From assembly GCA_027579435.1 (NCBI GenBank), contig JANBPK010000878.1, forward strand, positions 1 through 64,000: a DNA stretch of 64,000 bases. Direction: 5' to 3'. Each line of letters begins with the position of its first letter. Position 1 is the stretch's first letter. The translations under genes and the position numbers were made by a program. The notes beneath the pieces were generated by a model. The model was not told where the DNA came from, did no database searches, and was given only the letters and a program-made list of their open reading frames with translations. The DNA is from Candolleomyces eurysporus. Taxonomy: Eukaryota; Basidiomycota; Agaricomycetes; Agaricales; Psathyrellaceae. Shown here piece after piece: positions 1 to 11,100 of the stretch.

Positions 1-1178
1 AAGCAGGAATCCTTCTTACCACTCTTAAGGGCCATTCCAAAGATGTCAGTGGTGTTGCCTTCTCACCTGATGGGCAAAGGCTGGCGTCTGCATCATCTGA
101 TGAGACAGTGTGCCTCTGGGACAGCCAAGCAAAAATTCTTCTTGCCACTTTTAAAGGCCATTTTAATCAAGTACACACTGTTGCTTTCTCACCTGATGGG
201 CAAAGGTTGGCATCTGGATCAACTGACAAGACAGTGCACCTGTGGGACAGCCAAGCAGGAGCCCTTCAAGTTGCCACTCTTGAAGGCCATTCTGATTGGG
301 TAAACAGTGTTGCCTTCTCACCCAACAGGCAGAGGCTGGCATCTGGATCAGCAGATGGGACAGTGTGCCTATGGGATAGCCAAGTAGGAGCACTTCTTTC
401 CACTCTTAGAGGCCATTCTGGATGGGTGAAAAGTGTTGCCTTCTCACCTGATGGGCAAAGACTGGCATCTGCATCAGAGGATAGGACAGTATGTCTGTGG
501 GACAGCCAATCAGGAACTCTTCTTGCCACTCTTAAACAGCACAATCGCCAGGTAGCGAGTGTTGTCTTTTCACCTGATGGGAAAAGGCTGGCATCTGCAT
601 CATATGACAACACAGTGTGCCTGTGGGACAGCCAATTAGGAACCCTTCTTGCCACTCTTGAGAGCCATTCCAGTTGGGTAAGGAGTGTTGCCTTCTCACC
701 TGATGGGCAAAGGCTGGCATCTGCATCAGATGACAAGAAGGTTTGCCTGTGGGATAGCCAAACAGGAGTACTTCTTGCCACTCTAGGCCATTCCAGTGAG
801 GTTACAAGTGTTGCTTTCTCACCTGATGGGCAAAGACTGGAATCCACATCAGATGACAAGGCAGTATATTTGTGGGACAGCCAAATTGGAACCCTTCTTG
901 CTACTCTTGAAGGTGGATTTCTGTTCACAAGGTTCACAAACTCGTCAACCTTCTATGCAAGTCTTACCAAACATGCTCCTTCTGTTTCTGGATTGGTTAG
1001 AGTCAAACTCACTAGCCATTTGCTGTCACCAAGTGTGGTTCCAATTTGCTGGTTTCCATCCAGCTGGCAAGTTATTACAGTATCTTTTGACCCCACATTT
1101 TCATCTGCAGCTGTTGGCTGTGCAAATGGTAGGGTCTTTATTCTTGACATCTCTGAAGTATGCAAGGATCATGATTGA
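1..1178 (+). CDS. WD40-repeat C-terminal end of a NACHT-WD40 NLR (NLR1), 5' partial
   Basis: The frame is open from base 3 and ends at the stop at 1176-1178; the start lies left of the window. It encodes seven WD40 repeats of about 42 residues, each close to GHS-x-VxSVAFSPDGQRLAS followed by TVCLWDSQ, then a 70-80 residue C-terminal cap containing PICWFPSSW and GCANGRVFILDIS. The same cap ends the two complete NACHT-WD40 genes at 8140 and 19646, so this is inferred to be the tail of a third family member. WD40 repeats form beta-propellers; in fungal NLRs of the HET-E/HET-D type they act as recognition modules. The repeats are very similar at DNA level, including silent sites, which suggests recent duplication or gene conversion. 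Repeat 7 (GHSSEV) lacks one residue in its first strand. No membrane segment is seen. Confidence 0.85.
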   Translation, partial: AGILLTTLKGHSKDVSGVAFSPDGQRLASASSDETVCLWDSQAKILLATFKGHFNQVHTVAFSPDGQRLASGSTDKTVHLWDSQAGALQVATLEGHSDWVNSVAFSPNRQRLASGSADGTVCLWDSQVGALLSTLRGHSGWVKSVAFSPDGQRLASASEDRTVCLWDSQSGTLLATLKQHNRQVASVVFSPDGKRLASASYDNTVCLWDSQLGTLLATLESHSSWVRSVAFSPDGQRLASASDDKKVCLWDSQTGVLLATLGHSSEVTSVAFSPDGQRLESTSDDKAVYLWDSQIGTLLATLEGGFLFTRFTNSSTFYASLTKHAPSVSGLVRVKLTSHLLSPSVVPICWFPSSWQVITVSFDPTFSSAAVGCANGRVFILDISEVCKDHD

Positions 1179-2320
1179 TCCAAGATTCCTCAGATTTAGA
1201 CCCTAAATATCATTCTTGCTGTAACTTCTTTTGAGCACTTTTATACCTGTATCATTTGCCTTACATTACTATAAATTCAATCTTTTTCCTTTGTGCATGT
1301 TAAATAGCAAGCACAAACATGTCCTTTGTTGCAACTTCCATTTCAGCAATCGAATCAATTCAAACTCACATAAATCAACCATGACAAAAAGGCCATTGCA
1401 ATCAACCTTCAGAATCATTAGAACAGTGCTTGAATTGCATTTTAATGTGGTTTCAACATGGTGAATGAATTGTAAAATTCTTTGTCTGCAAGCTCCTGGC
1501 CATTGTCTGACCCTGTTTTGAGTATTTATATGAAGTATGAGTAGGTATCTATTGTTTGAGCATTATAAATCCCCTAAACAACAGAATTGGGGGGGGGGGG
1601 GGGTAGCCATTGGAATGGCTTTTCAGGTTTTTCCAACATTTGCAACACTGACTTCCACAGTTGTGAGCTTGTTCCTGCCACATCTTTCACTTTGCACTGC
1701 ATACAGAGTTTCTGGCACCAAACAAACTAGTTTGCAAAACTATGCCATAAAAGCACATCATCATGATCAGTTCAATTGTCAAGTGGTGACTGAATGCTTC
1801 CAGTTTCAACAGCCCTGGATAGTTTCTAGAAACTGTGCATCAATGTGTGACCTCAATTTTCTCTTTCTGAATTTAATGGCTTATAGACAAGTTTGGAGAC
1901 AAGTGTTAGTAAAGGACCAGTCATAATGTAAATCCATGACATGCTATCTTTCTGAATTGAAAGTGTTGTTCTTTTTGAACACTTGTATAGATCTAATAGT
2001 TACTGTATCGAGCATTTATACTCTGTTACTATGGATACAATTATATTCAGCTCAGGATTATTCCATATATTCTCTATACTTCAATGGATTATTTGGCCAA
2101 TTTATCTGGCATTCTAACCCATTTTCAATTTTTGTGAGTGTGTAGTCAGTGGCAAAGCGAAAGTAGAGTCTGCACGACGCGATCGGATTTGCTGCCCGAT
2201 TCGGATATGCGGGACCGTCAGATCGCGCCAGTCTTGTCAGTTGTCGGCTGACTCAATGACCCACCAGATAAAAGGTTTCAAGCCAGCCCGGATAACGAAA
2301 CGCTCCAGATCTTGGCTCCT
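1179..2320. other. AT-rich 3' flank of NLR1, no gene seen
   Basis: No convincing gene. The first part resembles the 3' flanks of the other two NLR genes: a TCAGATTTAGACCCT stretch occurs here (about 1190) and near 11690. A run of 15 G occurs at 1589-1603. Base composition switches abruptly from AT-rich to GC-rich at about 2145, where the leader of the next gene begins. Confidence 0.6.
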
Positions 2321-4177
2321 ATGTCCTCCATTTCCCTACTGCCATCTTCATCTCCCAATGCTACTGAAGACAGCCCTGGCCTTACCACCGACGAGATATA
2401 CCGAACACTCCAAGTTGCGACCGTTCCGTCATCGTCCCCCAGGACCAGGTTCCACAATTGGGGCCAGAGCTTCTACTGCACGCCGCTGGCCGTCTTCGAG
2501 CCGGAGACAGAAGAACAATGCAAGTTGATTTTAGAGTTGGCGAGGCGGGAGGGTAAGGTCGTCAGAGCGGTGGGTGTGGGGCATAGTCCGAGCGATTTGG
2601 CGTGTACTACAGGGTTCATGGTTAGGATGACGCGATTCAAGAGGATGCTCGAGGTGCGTGTATACTGCTCAGCTCACAGTCAACTAACTAACAAGCAAGG
2701 CAAAATAGTAGATTAGTGTCGAAGGAGAGTATTTCGTCGCGCAGGCCGGGATCACGCTCAACGAGCTCCACCAAGAGCTCGCTCGATATTCCCTGGCTAT
2801 CAGCAACCTTGGGTCTATATCTGATCAGACTCTTGGGGGCGTTATCACGACTGCGACTCACGGTAGCGGAATTACCTTCCCCGTCATCTGCAAGAACGTC
2901 TTGGCTCTCAAGGTCCTGCTCGCAGATGGAACTGTTGTGACCTGCTCTCCGTCGGAGGACTCGGACCTATTCAACGCGACGCTCTCCGGTATTGGATCCA
3001 CCGGAATCATCCTAACTATCAAAATGAAGGTCGAGCCCGCATTTCGGCTGAAGGAATACCAGGAATCCATCCCGTTCGACGACTTCATCAGAGATATGGG
3101 ACGACTGCTTGGGTCGGCGGAGCATGTCAGGTTTTGGTGGTTCCCGGCCAAAGGAACTGTTCGCTGTGTTTATGCTAACCGGACAACGGAGGTATACCAA
3201 CACCATTTCCCTGTTATCTCTTACTTATACTGAATGACGCGGTTTTCCATTTGCAGCCTAGAACATCTGGCGGTAGTTGGCTGTGGGACCGCCTGGTCGG
3301 ATACCATGGCGTACAGCTGCTTCTCTTCCTCGGTCGCTACGTCCCGAGGATCACGACATGGACCGGGCATCTAGCAGGATGGATAGCGAGCGGAAAATCT
3401 ATCAGAGTGGATGATAGTTACCGCGTTTTCAACGTTGACTGTCGAGTGAGTGTCGCCTTACTTTTCATTCTCCCGCGTCAGATCTAATTCGTTTCCCCTT
3501 TCCGCTCCTCATCCTCCCCATTCTATCGATTCTACGCGCTCAATTCGTTCGGTATCCCTTGTAACAGTATCCTCAGTACACAACCGAATGGGCGGTCCCT
3601 CTCAAGAGCGCCGAAATCTGTATACGAGAGTTACGAACATGGATCGAGAACGAGCAAGCCAACCCCAAGGGATTTCGTCCACATTTCCCTGTCGAGATTC
3701 GATTTTCGGCCAAGGACGGTCTATGGTTGAGTCCGAGTAGTGGGGAAGAAACGTGTTGGATTGGGATCGTGCAGTACAAGTGAGTGCCGACTCCCCGCTC
3801 GGTTATATCTTCCATTCCCCTGTTCTATCCCCCCGTCATTGACATTTTACGTCGTATCTTCTTTACCTTCATGCTCGACATGTTTGACGACGGATGCTGA
3901 TCATTCTGCACTTTCTAGACCATACGGTTTCAACGTACCATACCGCAAATACTTTAACAAGTTCGAGGAAATCGTGTTCAACCATGGGGGTAAACCGCAC
4001 TGGGCGAAAGCTCATAAGCTCAAGCCGGAAGACCTACGAAGGCTTTATCCAAGATTCGACGACTATAGGAGAGTACTGGAGAGGGTGGATCCGAAGGGCT
4101 TGTTCAGAAGCCAGTACGTACTGAGGCATATGTTTGGAGTTGATGTAGACTCGAGGATATTCAAGCTGAGGAAGTAG
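2321..4177 (+). CDS. ALO1: D-arabinono-1,4-lactone oxidase, 487 aa
   Basis: Mitochondrial flavoenzyme of the aldonolactone oxidase family; it performs the last step of fungal erythroascorbate synthesis, oxidising D-arabinono-1,4-lactone with oxygen. Five exons: 2321-2653, 2712-3191, 3257-3445, 3577-3779 and 3919-4177. All four introns are GT-AG and all phases join. The FAD-binding part carries VGHSPSD (the covalent-FAD histidine region of this family), NLGSISDQTLGG and ATHGSG. The C-terminal substrate domain ends with the hallmark GGKPHWAKAH. Length is near that of the yeast enzyme (526 aa). The start is the first ATG in frame; no alternative lies close by. The first exon ends GAG before gtgcgt, and exon 2 resumes with ISVEGEYFVAQAG, which fits the family. 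I see no lesion; this is a normal gene between the NLR copies. Confidence 0.93.
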
Positions 4178-4248
4178 CTGGGGGATAGTTTGTGTCAAGT
4201 TTGTGTATTTTCTGATTCGAGCTATCTATCCATAAATGTACAAGCAAC

Positions 4249-5170
4249 CTATACTATGCACCTCGCCCTCATTTCTGAGATATGAAACATTCGTGGTGAG
4301 TTGCACATCTCCTCGAGCTTGAGGATGTCGTACCTGTAGACCGGCTGTCCCTCTTCCTTCCCTTTAGCCTCCTTCGAGCTATCTTCCTCTTCGGCTAAGG
4401 GCTGGTCATACCCCGAGAACAAATTGGTGGTCCAATGCCCCGCAGTATTGACCACCAACGTCCGGTAATGGCTTGACGGAGCGAGGAAAATGTCCTCGAG
4501 GTATGTAAAAGGTGAGGGTTCACAGAGCTTTCTCTCCGAACAACTTGAACGTCTCATAGAACTCGGGGTACGATTGTCGACGCATCACCTCCAACTCCTG
4601 TCTCGACTATAGCAAATTCCTTCGTCTGAAGGTCACCAGCGGAGTTTTCTCGATATCGAGGTTCTCCGGCAATTGAAGCTTTCGTGCATTTTTGAGCCCT
4701 GCTCGGTGTTTCGTAATTCGGATGGTGACTTCTTGGTTGAGGAGAGGGGAGGAAGGATTGGTGTAGAGGTGTTGAGGCCATCCGCAGTCGAAGGATGATT
4801 TGGTGCAGTCGGGTTTGGCGAGGACGTGGAGGCAGGAGAAGGAGGAACTGGTTGCAATTACCGAGTCTATATGTCGTGTCTTTGTATCAGTATCATTCTT
4901 CTCGGCGTTGAGATGAAAAGAGAGAAAGCGAAGAGATGGTGGCTGACTGACCTCCAGTAAGCAGCCACCCCACACCCTCGACCAAATACCTAACCACTCC
5001 CTCTTCCTTCCACTCCCTCAGCCCCTCGTTGTTCGCACCGGTGTTGGCGCACCAACCACCAGGTACCCACTCCCACTCTGCATCGCCCGGAAACCTATCC
5101 CAGTGTTGCTTCCTATCCACTGCGAAATGCCACCAAAGGTTTCGTGAGCTTTAAAACCCGCCGAACCGGG
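4249..5170 (-). pseudogene. PC-esterase / trichome-birefringence-like (SGNH) protein, broken
   Basis: Reading the minus strand, WHFAVDRKQHWDRFPGD (near 5110) leads to EWEWVPGGWCANTG and then, across an intron (about 4952 to 4870), to LLTGDSV, the GDS nucleophile motif of PC-esterase/TBL proteins. LVVNTAGHWTTN (about 4450) fits the region of the second catalytic motif. These proteins act on acylated sugars or cell-wall glycans and are common in basidiomycetes. The reading is broken: TAA in the GGF*SSRN segment upstream of WHFAVD, TAG after FRRRNLL (4610-4613), and a frame change after FKLFGEKAL (near 4528). Homologous-looking sequence continues on both sides of each lesion, which argues for decay rather than missed introns. 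No start codon was identified. Homopolymer errors could explain the frame change but not both stops. Confidence 0.6.
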
Positions 5171-7989
5171 CAAAGTCGAGGAAGTCTTTGTTCTTTTGTA
5201 TTCTCGCGGTTGTCCCGTTTACTTCTGTCGAGTTCGAGACAGCAGCGGTATCGGCAGCCGTGCTTTTACAGGTGTCGCTCTAGCTCGGTCCGGGGCCATG
5301 AGTTCCGTCGACTTCCAAACGTCCTCAACCTCGACATTGAGCCGCGACCCCGATGAAACTGTAACATGCGACCATGAGTTCCAACGATATGGGAGTTGGT
5401 TGATCAATAACGCACCGACAAACTATACAGGCCCACCCGCTCGAAGTCGTCAAGCTCTACAGCTCTGCCCTCATCTTTAAAAGCTTCGCGATGAGCTCCT
5501 CGAGGTTGACTAGCGGGCCTGCGCCGACCCTCCTCCCCACGAGCACTCCATACCCCCCAGCACTCGCTCGAGGACGGCGAGATCCACTTTCTCCAGAAAC
5601 TCTTGCACATCCCAGTTCGCTTGCATCTTGGTTCATAGGCTATGCTCCTGTCTATGCGTACGAAGTTGACGACCTGGAAAGGGCAAGGAGTGAAGGTCCG
5701 TGAGGAGGCAGGTCAGGGTGAGAGTCGTAGTGAGGGGCGGTGGTGGTGAATGACATGGCTTGAGGATGAGAGGGGAGGAGAGGAGAGAGGATGGGAGGGG
5801 AGGCGGACAAGTGTCGATCGAAACCCGGGCTAAGCCTGGGTCCTGCCAGTCGAGCTGCCGCTCGCCTTCGTTTCACCCCAGTCCCCTTCTTCAACGACGC
5901 ATTGTCGAGCACGCCAGTTGATCACCCTCCCCACGGACTGTCTACACCCCCATCCGGAACAACGAGATTAGGGCCGTCATTCCTGGTGACCGCTTTGTTT
6001 CGAAGGTCTCGAATATGGAACCGTAGAACATTGAAGTCATTGATGAACCGGCTTTGAATGCTATCAGCATCGTGAATAGCAGCGTCCTTGCAAGGCAAGT
6101 GCGGGGCGTACTAGGTTGGGTGCGGGTGGAGGTATCCATACTACTCTGTCCCAGAGCTGCGGAGCGGCTGCCACTGGTCAATGACCGCCTTCGGTAGCTC
6201 ATGGAGAGGCATTACTGGGGGCGGGTATTGGTGCTGGAATCGGTTCGTGGAAATTCATTGAAAGGGTTAAATTTGATCTGTGGCCTGAGTCTAGTTGTTT
6301 TCATCGCGGAATTGTCTTCGGGGATGGTTGTGGTAGCGGTTCAAAGCAAAGCAGGGCCCAATAAGAAACGGCCCGCCAAAATCCCGGTTGAGGCAAAATT
6401 AGCCGATAGGTGACCGGAAGTTGTCTTCCTCCCTGTCCTCGGCTATCCTAGTGCGACAACTTCTTCTTCGAACATATCAATCTGAAGGTATTCGTCTCGA
6501 GATGCGTTTTCTAGCGGTGACGATGGCCCGGACATCTTGAACCTTGTCGCAAGGTTCAGAAACTCCCTATCGTTTGACCTTCTTGTCATCGAAACGTAAC
6601 GTTCTCCAGATAAACCCTTGCAAGCCTCATAGCGGGGACGTCGCAGCAGTTGGACTGGCTCCCAGCCGTGATGTAGAACCACCAGCAGTTTCAGTAGCCT
6701 GTCCTAGCCAGTCCTCCAACCACGTATGCCCAACTTCCGCACAGCAGATCCAGGGTACGGGTGGGCCCAACAGGGGATAATTCCCTAGCAGCAGCGGAAA
6801 GGGGGGGCGGAAATTCCAGCGAATCTCGCCGCAGGTGGCCGCTCAGTCTACGGAGTATTCAACACCTGCCTCGCCTCTGCCTCCACCGTCCTCCATCCCT
6901 CACCCTCGTCGGCGTTTAACGTGTCTGCGGGGTCGATGGTTTACGGCCTCCATCTTCACCGATGCCACTCCTCGGCGTCGTCCAACAGGCTGCAAGCGGG
7001 AAGGATGTTCTTTTCGATCGATCTCGGTGAGCGTTCTCGATTCCTTGCTCTTTGGCCAGGAGCCCGTTACTGATGTGGGCTGTGATGACCAGGTACCACG
7101 TTCTCGGGCGTTGACTATGCTTTTTCGCGTATTCCTGGTGGACAGTCGCGGCAGATCCTCACTTGGCCTGTATCCATCGCCCTTTGAAAACTTGCGCAGG
7201 TACATGAAATCCTCCCTCATCCGAGTTCCTATTGCCAACAGAACGTCCCCTTTTCCAGATCTTCACATGCTTATTCAACGACGGAACTGGCCGCGTTATT
7301 GCATGGGGCTTGAAGCTTGAGGGCTAGTAGCTCCCATGTCTGCCACCTCGAAATGCGAATAATCCAGATGGTTCCTCGAGCACCATGCTTTTCAGAATGC
7401 CCGATATTCCAGTCAGTAAGTACGTTACCCTTGCTACGGCGCGTATTCACATTGACTAACTCAACTTCCATCATCTATAGCTGGGGAAGAGGCTTATCGA
7501 ACTCATCATCGACTTCCTCACCACCTTTGGCCGTAGGCTAAGGGTCAGGGACATCGGAACCGTCGCCGATCTTGGTACTAGTAAGTATCTTTTGGCCTGC
7601 ATCTCTCACTCTCTCTTCGGGTTTCTCGTGTTCCAATTCTAATAAATCCCTGTTCTAGACGCCGTGGCAGAAGTTTGGCTCACCATTCCGGCGGCTTGGG
7701 ACGCGGAGGGTTTAATTGCGAAATCATGCGCGTCGGATGGCCTTGTTGCCAGTCCCCCCNGTGCAAGCGACAGAAAATGCCTGGAGCTACTGCAGAGATT
7801 CAGTACCTATGTATATCTTTTTTNACGTTCGATCTACCATTTACATGTACTCCCCGTTGCTTTGAGGGTATGTGCTTGTTAAGCACAACTTTTGCGATAT
7901 CCTGTCGAATCATTTGACCCCGACTCGATTCGTCCTTTTGGGATTGCTCCGGGAAGATCGGCCTACTGCAAGCCTACTGCCAGACTGAT
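5171..7989. other. Gene-poor stretch with fragments shared with the NLR3 upstream region
   Basis: I cannot support a gene here. Several 60-160 codon open frames exist but none shows a recognisable motif or consistent introns. From about 6900 onward the DNA matches, in patches, the stretch at about 17440-18010 (for example CGATCGATCT at about 7014 and 17507, GCCCGATATTCC at about 7397 and 17786, and GGCTCACC at about 7677 and 18013). Both stretches lie upstream of an NLR gene, so this is part of the duplicated unit. A KRLIELIIDFL-like peptide at about 7487 suggests a small decayed gene, possibly F-box-like; that is a guess. Confidence 0.4.
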
Positions 7990-8139
7990 TTGGACGCCGA
8001 CCGCAGAGTCACGAGATGCTCATTGATCAGCATCAGGGCTCTGCCTCGAGGCTCTCTCACCGCAACTTCAATTTGGACCACCATCCACTGTCAAAACTTT
8101 GCGATCTAACCGAGCTTTTCGAACCAACCAACTTCCAAC
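7990..8139 (+). promoter_or_regulatory. Promoter/5' leader of NLR2, duplicated at NLR3
   Basis: About 150 bases immediately before the NLR2 ATG match the bases before the NLR3 ATG (19490-19645). Shared strings include GACCACCATCCACTGTC, AAACTTTGCGATCTAACC and GAGCTTTTCGAAC. Intergenic DNA kept this similar in both copies is expected if duplication carried the promoter and leader. The transcription start is not known. Confidence 0.6.
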
Positions 8140-11100
8140 ATGTCTGAAAATACTCATCCCGGTGGAGGAGACAATCTTGGTCCTCCTTTCAACAATCCGG
8201 AGCGCGACACACCGATTCCGTCTCGCCCTGCGACGCCAGGCGCCGATGGCGGTGGATCCTCTGGCGGAGGGAGCCGATTCAAAGCGTGGATGGGAAAGAA
8301 GTATGAAAAAGGGATGGCTAGGGTGGAGAGGGGTGTGCAGAAGGCGGAGAGGGGTGTCAAGTCGTTGCTCGATCGAGGCAAGCCGAAGGACGAGGGAGGG
8401 CAAGATGCTGGCGGTTCGAGTTCCTCCAAGGTCCGGGTCATTGCGATGGGAACGTTCAAGACTGCGCTGGGTATCGCGGTGGCGCTCGTTCCAGAGCCGT
8501 TCAAAGGTCCGGCTGAAGCGTTGCTGAAAGTGGTGGATGTTATCGAGGTATGCGCGACGTTGCTTGTGTTTTTTCTCGTCCGTGCCGCTCAAACATTGCA
8601 TAGAAAGTTGATTCGAACAAGGAAGAAGTGGGGATCTTGAAGGAACGTTGCGATCTCCTGGGCTCGAGTATCGTGAATGTTGTCAAAGGGAAGGATACAA
8701 AGTTCTTGTCGGATGACCTGAGGGATAGCATTGGACGTCTTGTGGCGTACGTATCTTTCCTTGGATGCTCTGTCCAAAATTTAAGTAACCTTTTGGCTGC
8801 AGCGGAATATGGGATACTTTGGAGGCTACGAATAAAGAGAAATCGACAGGATTCACGGCATATGTGCTGGCGGAGGATGACGTCGGGGTTCTCAAGAAAG
8901 CAAACAAGAAACTCGACGAACTCTTGCAATGCTTTTGGGTACCCTTCTAACAAGCCTCACGCCTTTGCGATAGCAACTCACTCGTGCTTGACAGATCGAA
9001 AATCATATTGCAGGGACAATTGTCTTGAACGACATTCTTGCCACGGTACAAGACCAGGCAGGATGGATGCAGGGTCTCTCTGCAACTCTTGACAAGCACT
9101 TTGAGGTTTGTTTTCCATGTCTCTTCATTAGTATTCATTTCCATTAACCGCACAAATAGAATTCCACTCTCAACCAGCTCAGACGGATTCCTGGCGCCGC
9201 TTATGACTCGCAGGATGTTGCAGCCAAGGTCTTGCCGTGCTTTGAAGGCACCCGTTCCACACTCTTGGCTAATGTTGGGCGCTGGATGAGTGGTCGTGTC
9301 TCTGATGGCCATAACCCGCCACTTTATGTGCTTGATGGCATTGCTGGGATTGGCAAGTCCACTGTGGCCATAACTGTGGCACAGCGTGCAGCAGGCATTA
9401 ACTCTCTTGGGGCAACCTTCTTCTTCTCTCGAGATGAAGATGATCGAAAGAAATCTGCTGGGTTTGTGCATACTATTGCATACCAGCTTGCTCGCTATGA
9501 TGCATCTTATGGAAAGGCTATTGCAGCTGCCATTACTAGCAATCCTGATGCTCTAGACAAGGTTCTCACTCAGCAGTTCAGCTTGCTTGTTGCAAAGCCA
9601 CTCTGTCTGCTGCTTGAGCAAAGAGCAACCCCACTTGTTCTGGTCTTTGATGCTCTGGATGAATGTGTTGAACCTGATGCCTCAGCAGTTCTGAAACTTA
9701 TCATATTCTCAGTCTCTCAGCTGCCAAACATCAAGGTGTTTCTCACCACTCGTCCTGAGCTGGATTTGAGAAGCAAGTATTTGGGAACAAAAGAAGCAAA
9801 GGTCTTCCACCTTCAGGAAATAGAAGACCTGATAGTTGAGCATGACATTGCCTTATATGTGCTTGAGTCTCTATCTTCAGCAAAGATAGAAGCTACTCTA
9901 GGAGACTCATATAATCCACATTGGCAGCCAACTGAAGAAGCAAAGACTAAACTTGTCAAAATGTCTGGAAAACTGTTCATCTTTGCATCTACAGCTCTGA
10001 AGTTTGTGCTTGATAAGCATAGGCTCAATCCAAAAGCCCAGCTCAACAAGCTTATAATGGCACACTCTCAAGGCACTAGTCAACTATCTGAATTGGACAA
10101 GCTATATGTCTATATTCTGAATTCTGCTAAGCCTTCTATTGATGCAGAAGGTTGGCTCAATGATTACAAAAAGACTGTTGGGGGCATTCTTGTTCTTCAA
10201 GTTCCGCTATGTGCCCTAGTAATGGAAAAGCTTATGGATGAAGAGCCATATGCTGTGAAGACAAGGCTAGCTCATTTACATTCTATTCTTGCACCCATTG
10301 GTCAAGGCTCTACTCTAACCTACAGAGTTCATCACAAATCATTCCCTGATTTTGTGACTGGGTCATTGTGTCCACCTGAATTCAAGATCATAGAAGAAGA
10401 GCAGCATCTTGACTTGGCCAAATGTTGTTTGGGGGTGATAAACAAGCAGCTCAAGTTCAACATCTGCCAAGTGCCTTCTCAGGATCAATACCAAGACCTT
10501 GATGATTTGCTTAATGAAGGCCTGTGCACAGACCACATTTCCAAAGAGTTGGAATATGCACTTTGCTATTGGGCTAATCACCTTAGCAGGCTGAGCAGAA
10601 TGGACTCAAAGATTATTGCCCTTTTGGAAGAATTTGCAAAGGAGCATCTAATGCATTGGCTTGAAGCATTGGCTTGTATCAAACAGCTGGACATAGCACA
10701 CAATGCATTGAAAGAGGCCTTAGCTATACTGGTATGTTAACATTCTATAAACCTGGTTCTGAAATAGTCACTGAAGTATATCACAATAACATCAGGCAAA
10801 TCATACAAGCAGCAACTTGGACTTGTTGAAACAAATCTTCCAAGATATCCAGAGATTTCTTTTGCTCAACTCTAGCATTATCAAAAGAGCACCTTTGCAT
10901 ATATACTGGTCTTGCATACCTCTGGCACCAAAGCAAACAACCATTCATCAAATCTACCAAAAGCAAAGTGGTAAATTGCACAACAAAAAGGGAGATAAAA
11001 CATGGCCATTAGAGCTTGCAGTTCTGCATGGCCATTCTGGTGCTGTACACTGTGTTGCCTTCTCACCTGATGGGCAAAGACTGGCATCTGCATCAGATGA

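Noticed and set aside
163..937. Long antisense open frames opposite the WD40 repeats of NLR1 (also opposite NLR2 at 10881-11400)
   Set aside because: They are the repeated complement of the WD40 units, low in complexity and without independent signals.
1589..1603. Run of 15 G as a possible regulatory G-tract
   Set aside because: A single homopolymer in an AT-rich flank of a draft assembly; its length may not even be accurate.
5491..6800. Several 60-90 codon frames on both strands between the PC-esterase relic and NLR2
   Set aside because: No motif, no consistent intron pattern and no paralogue in the window.
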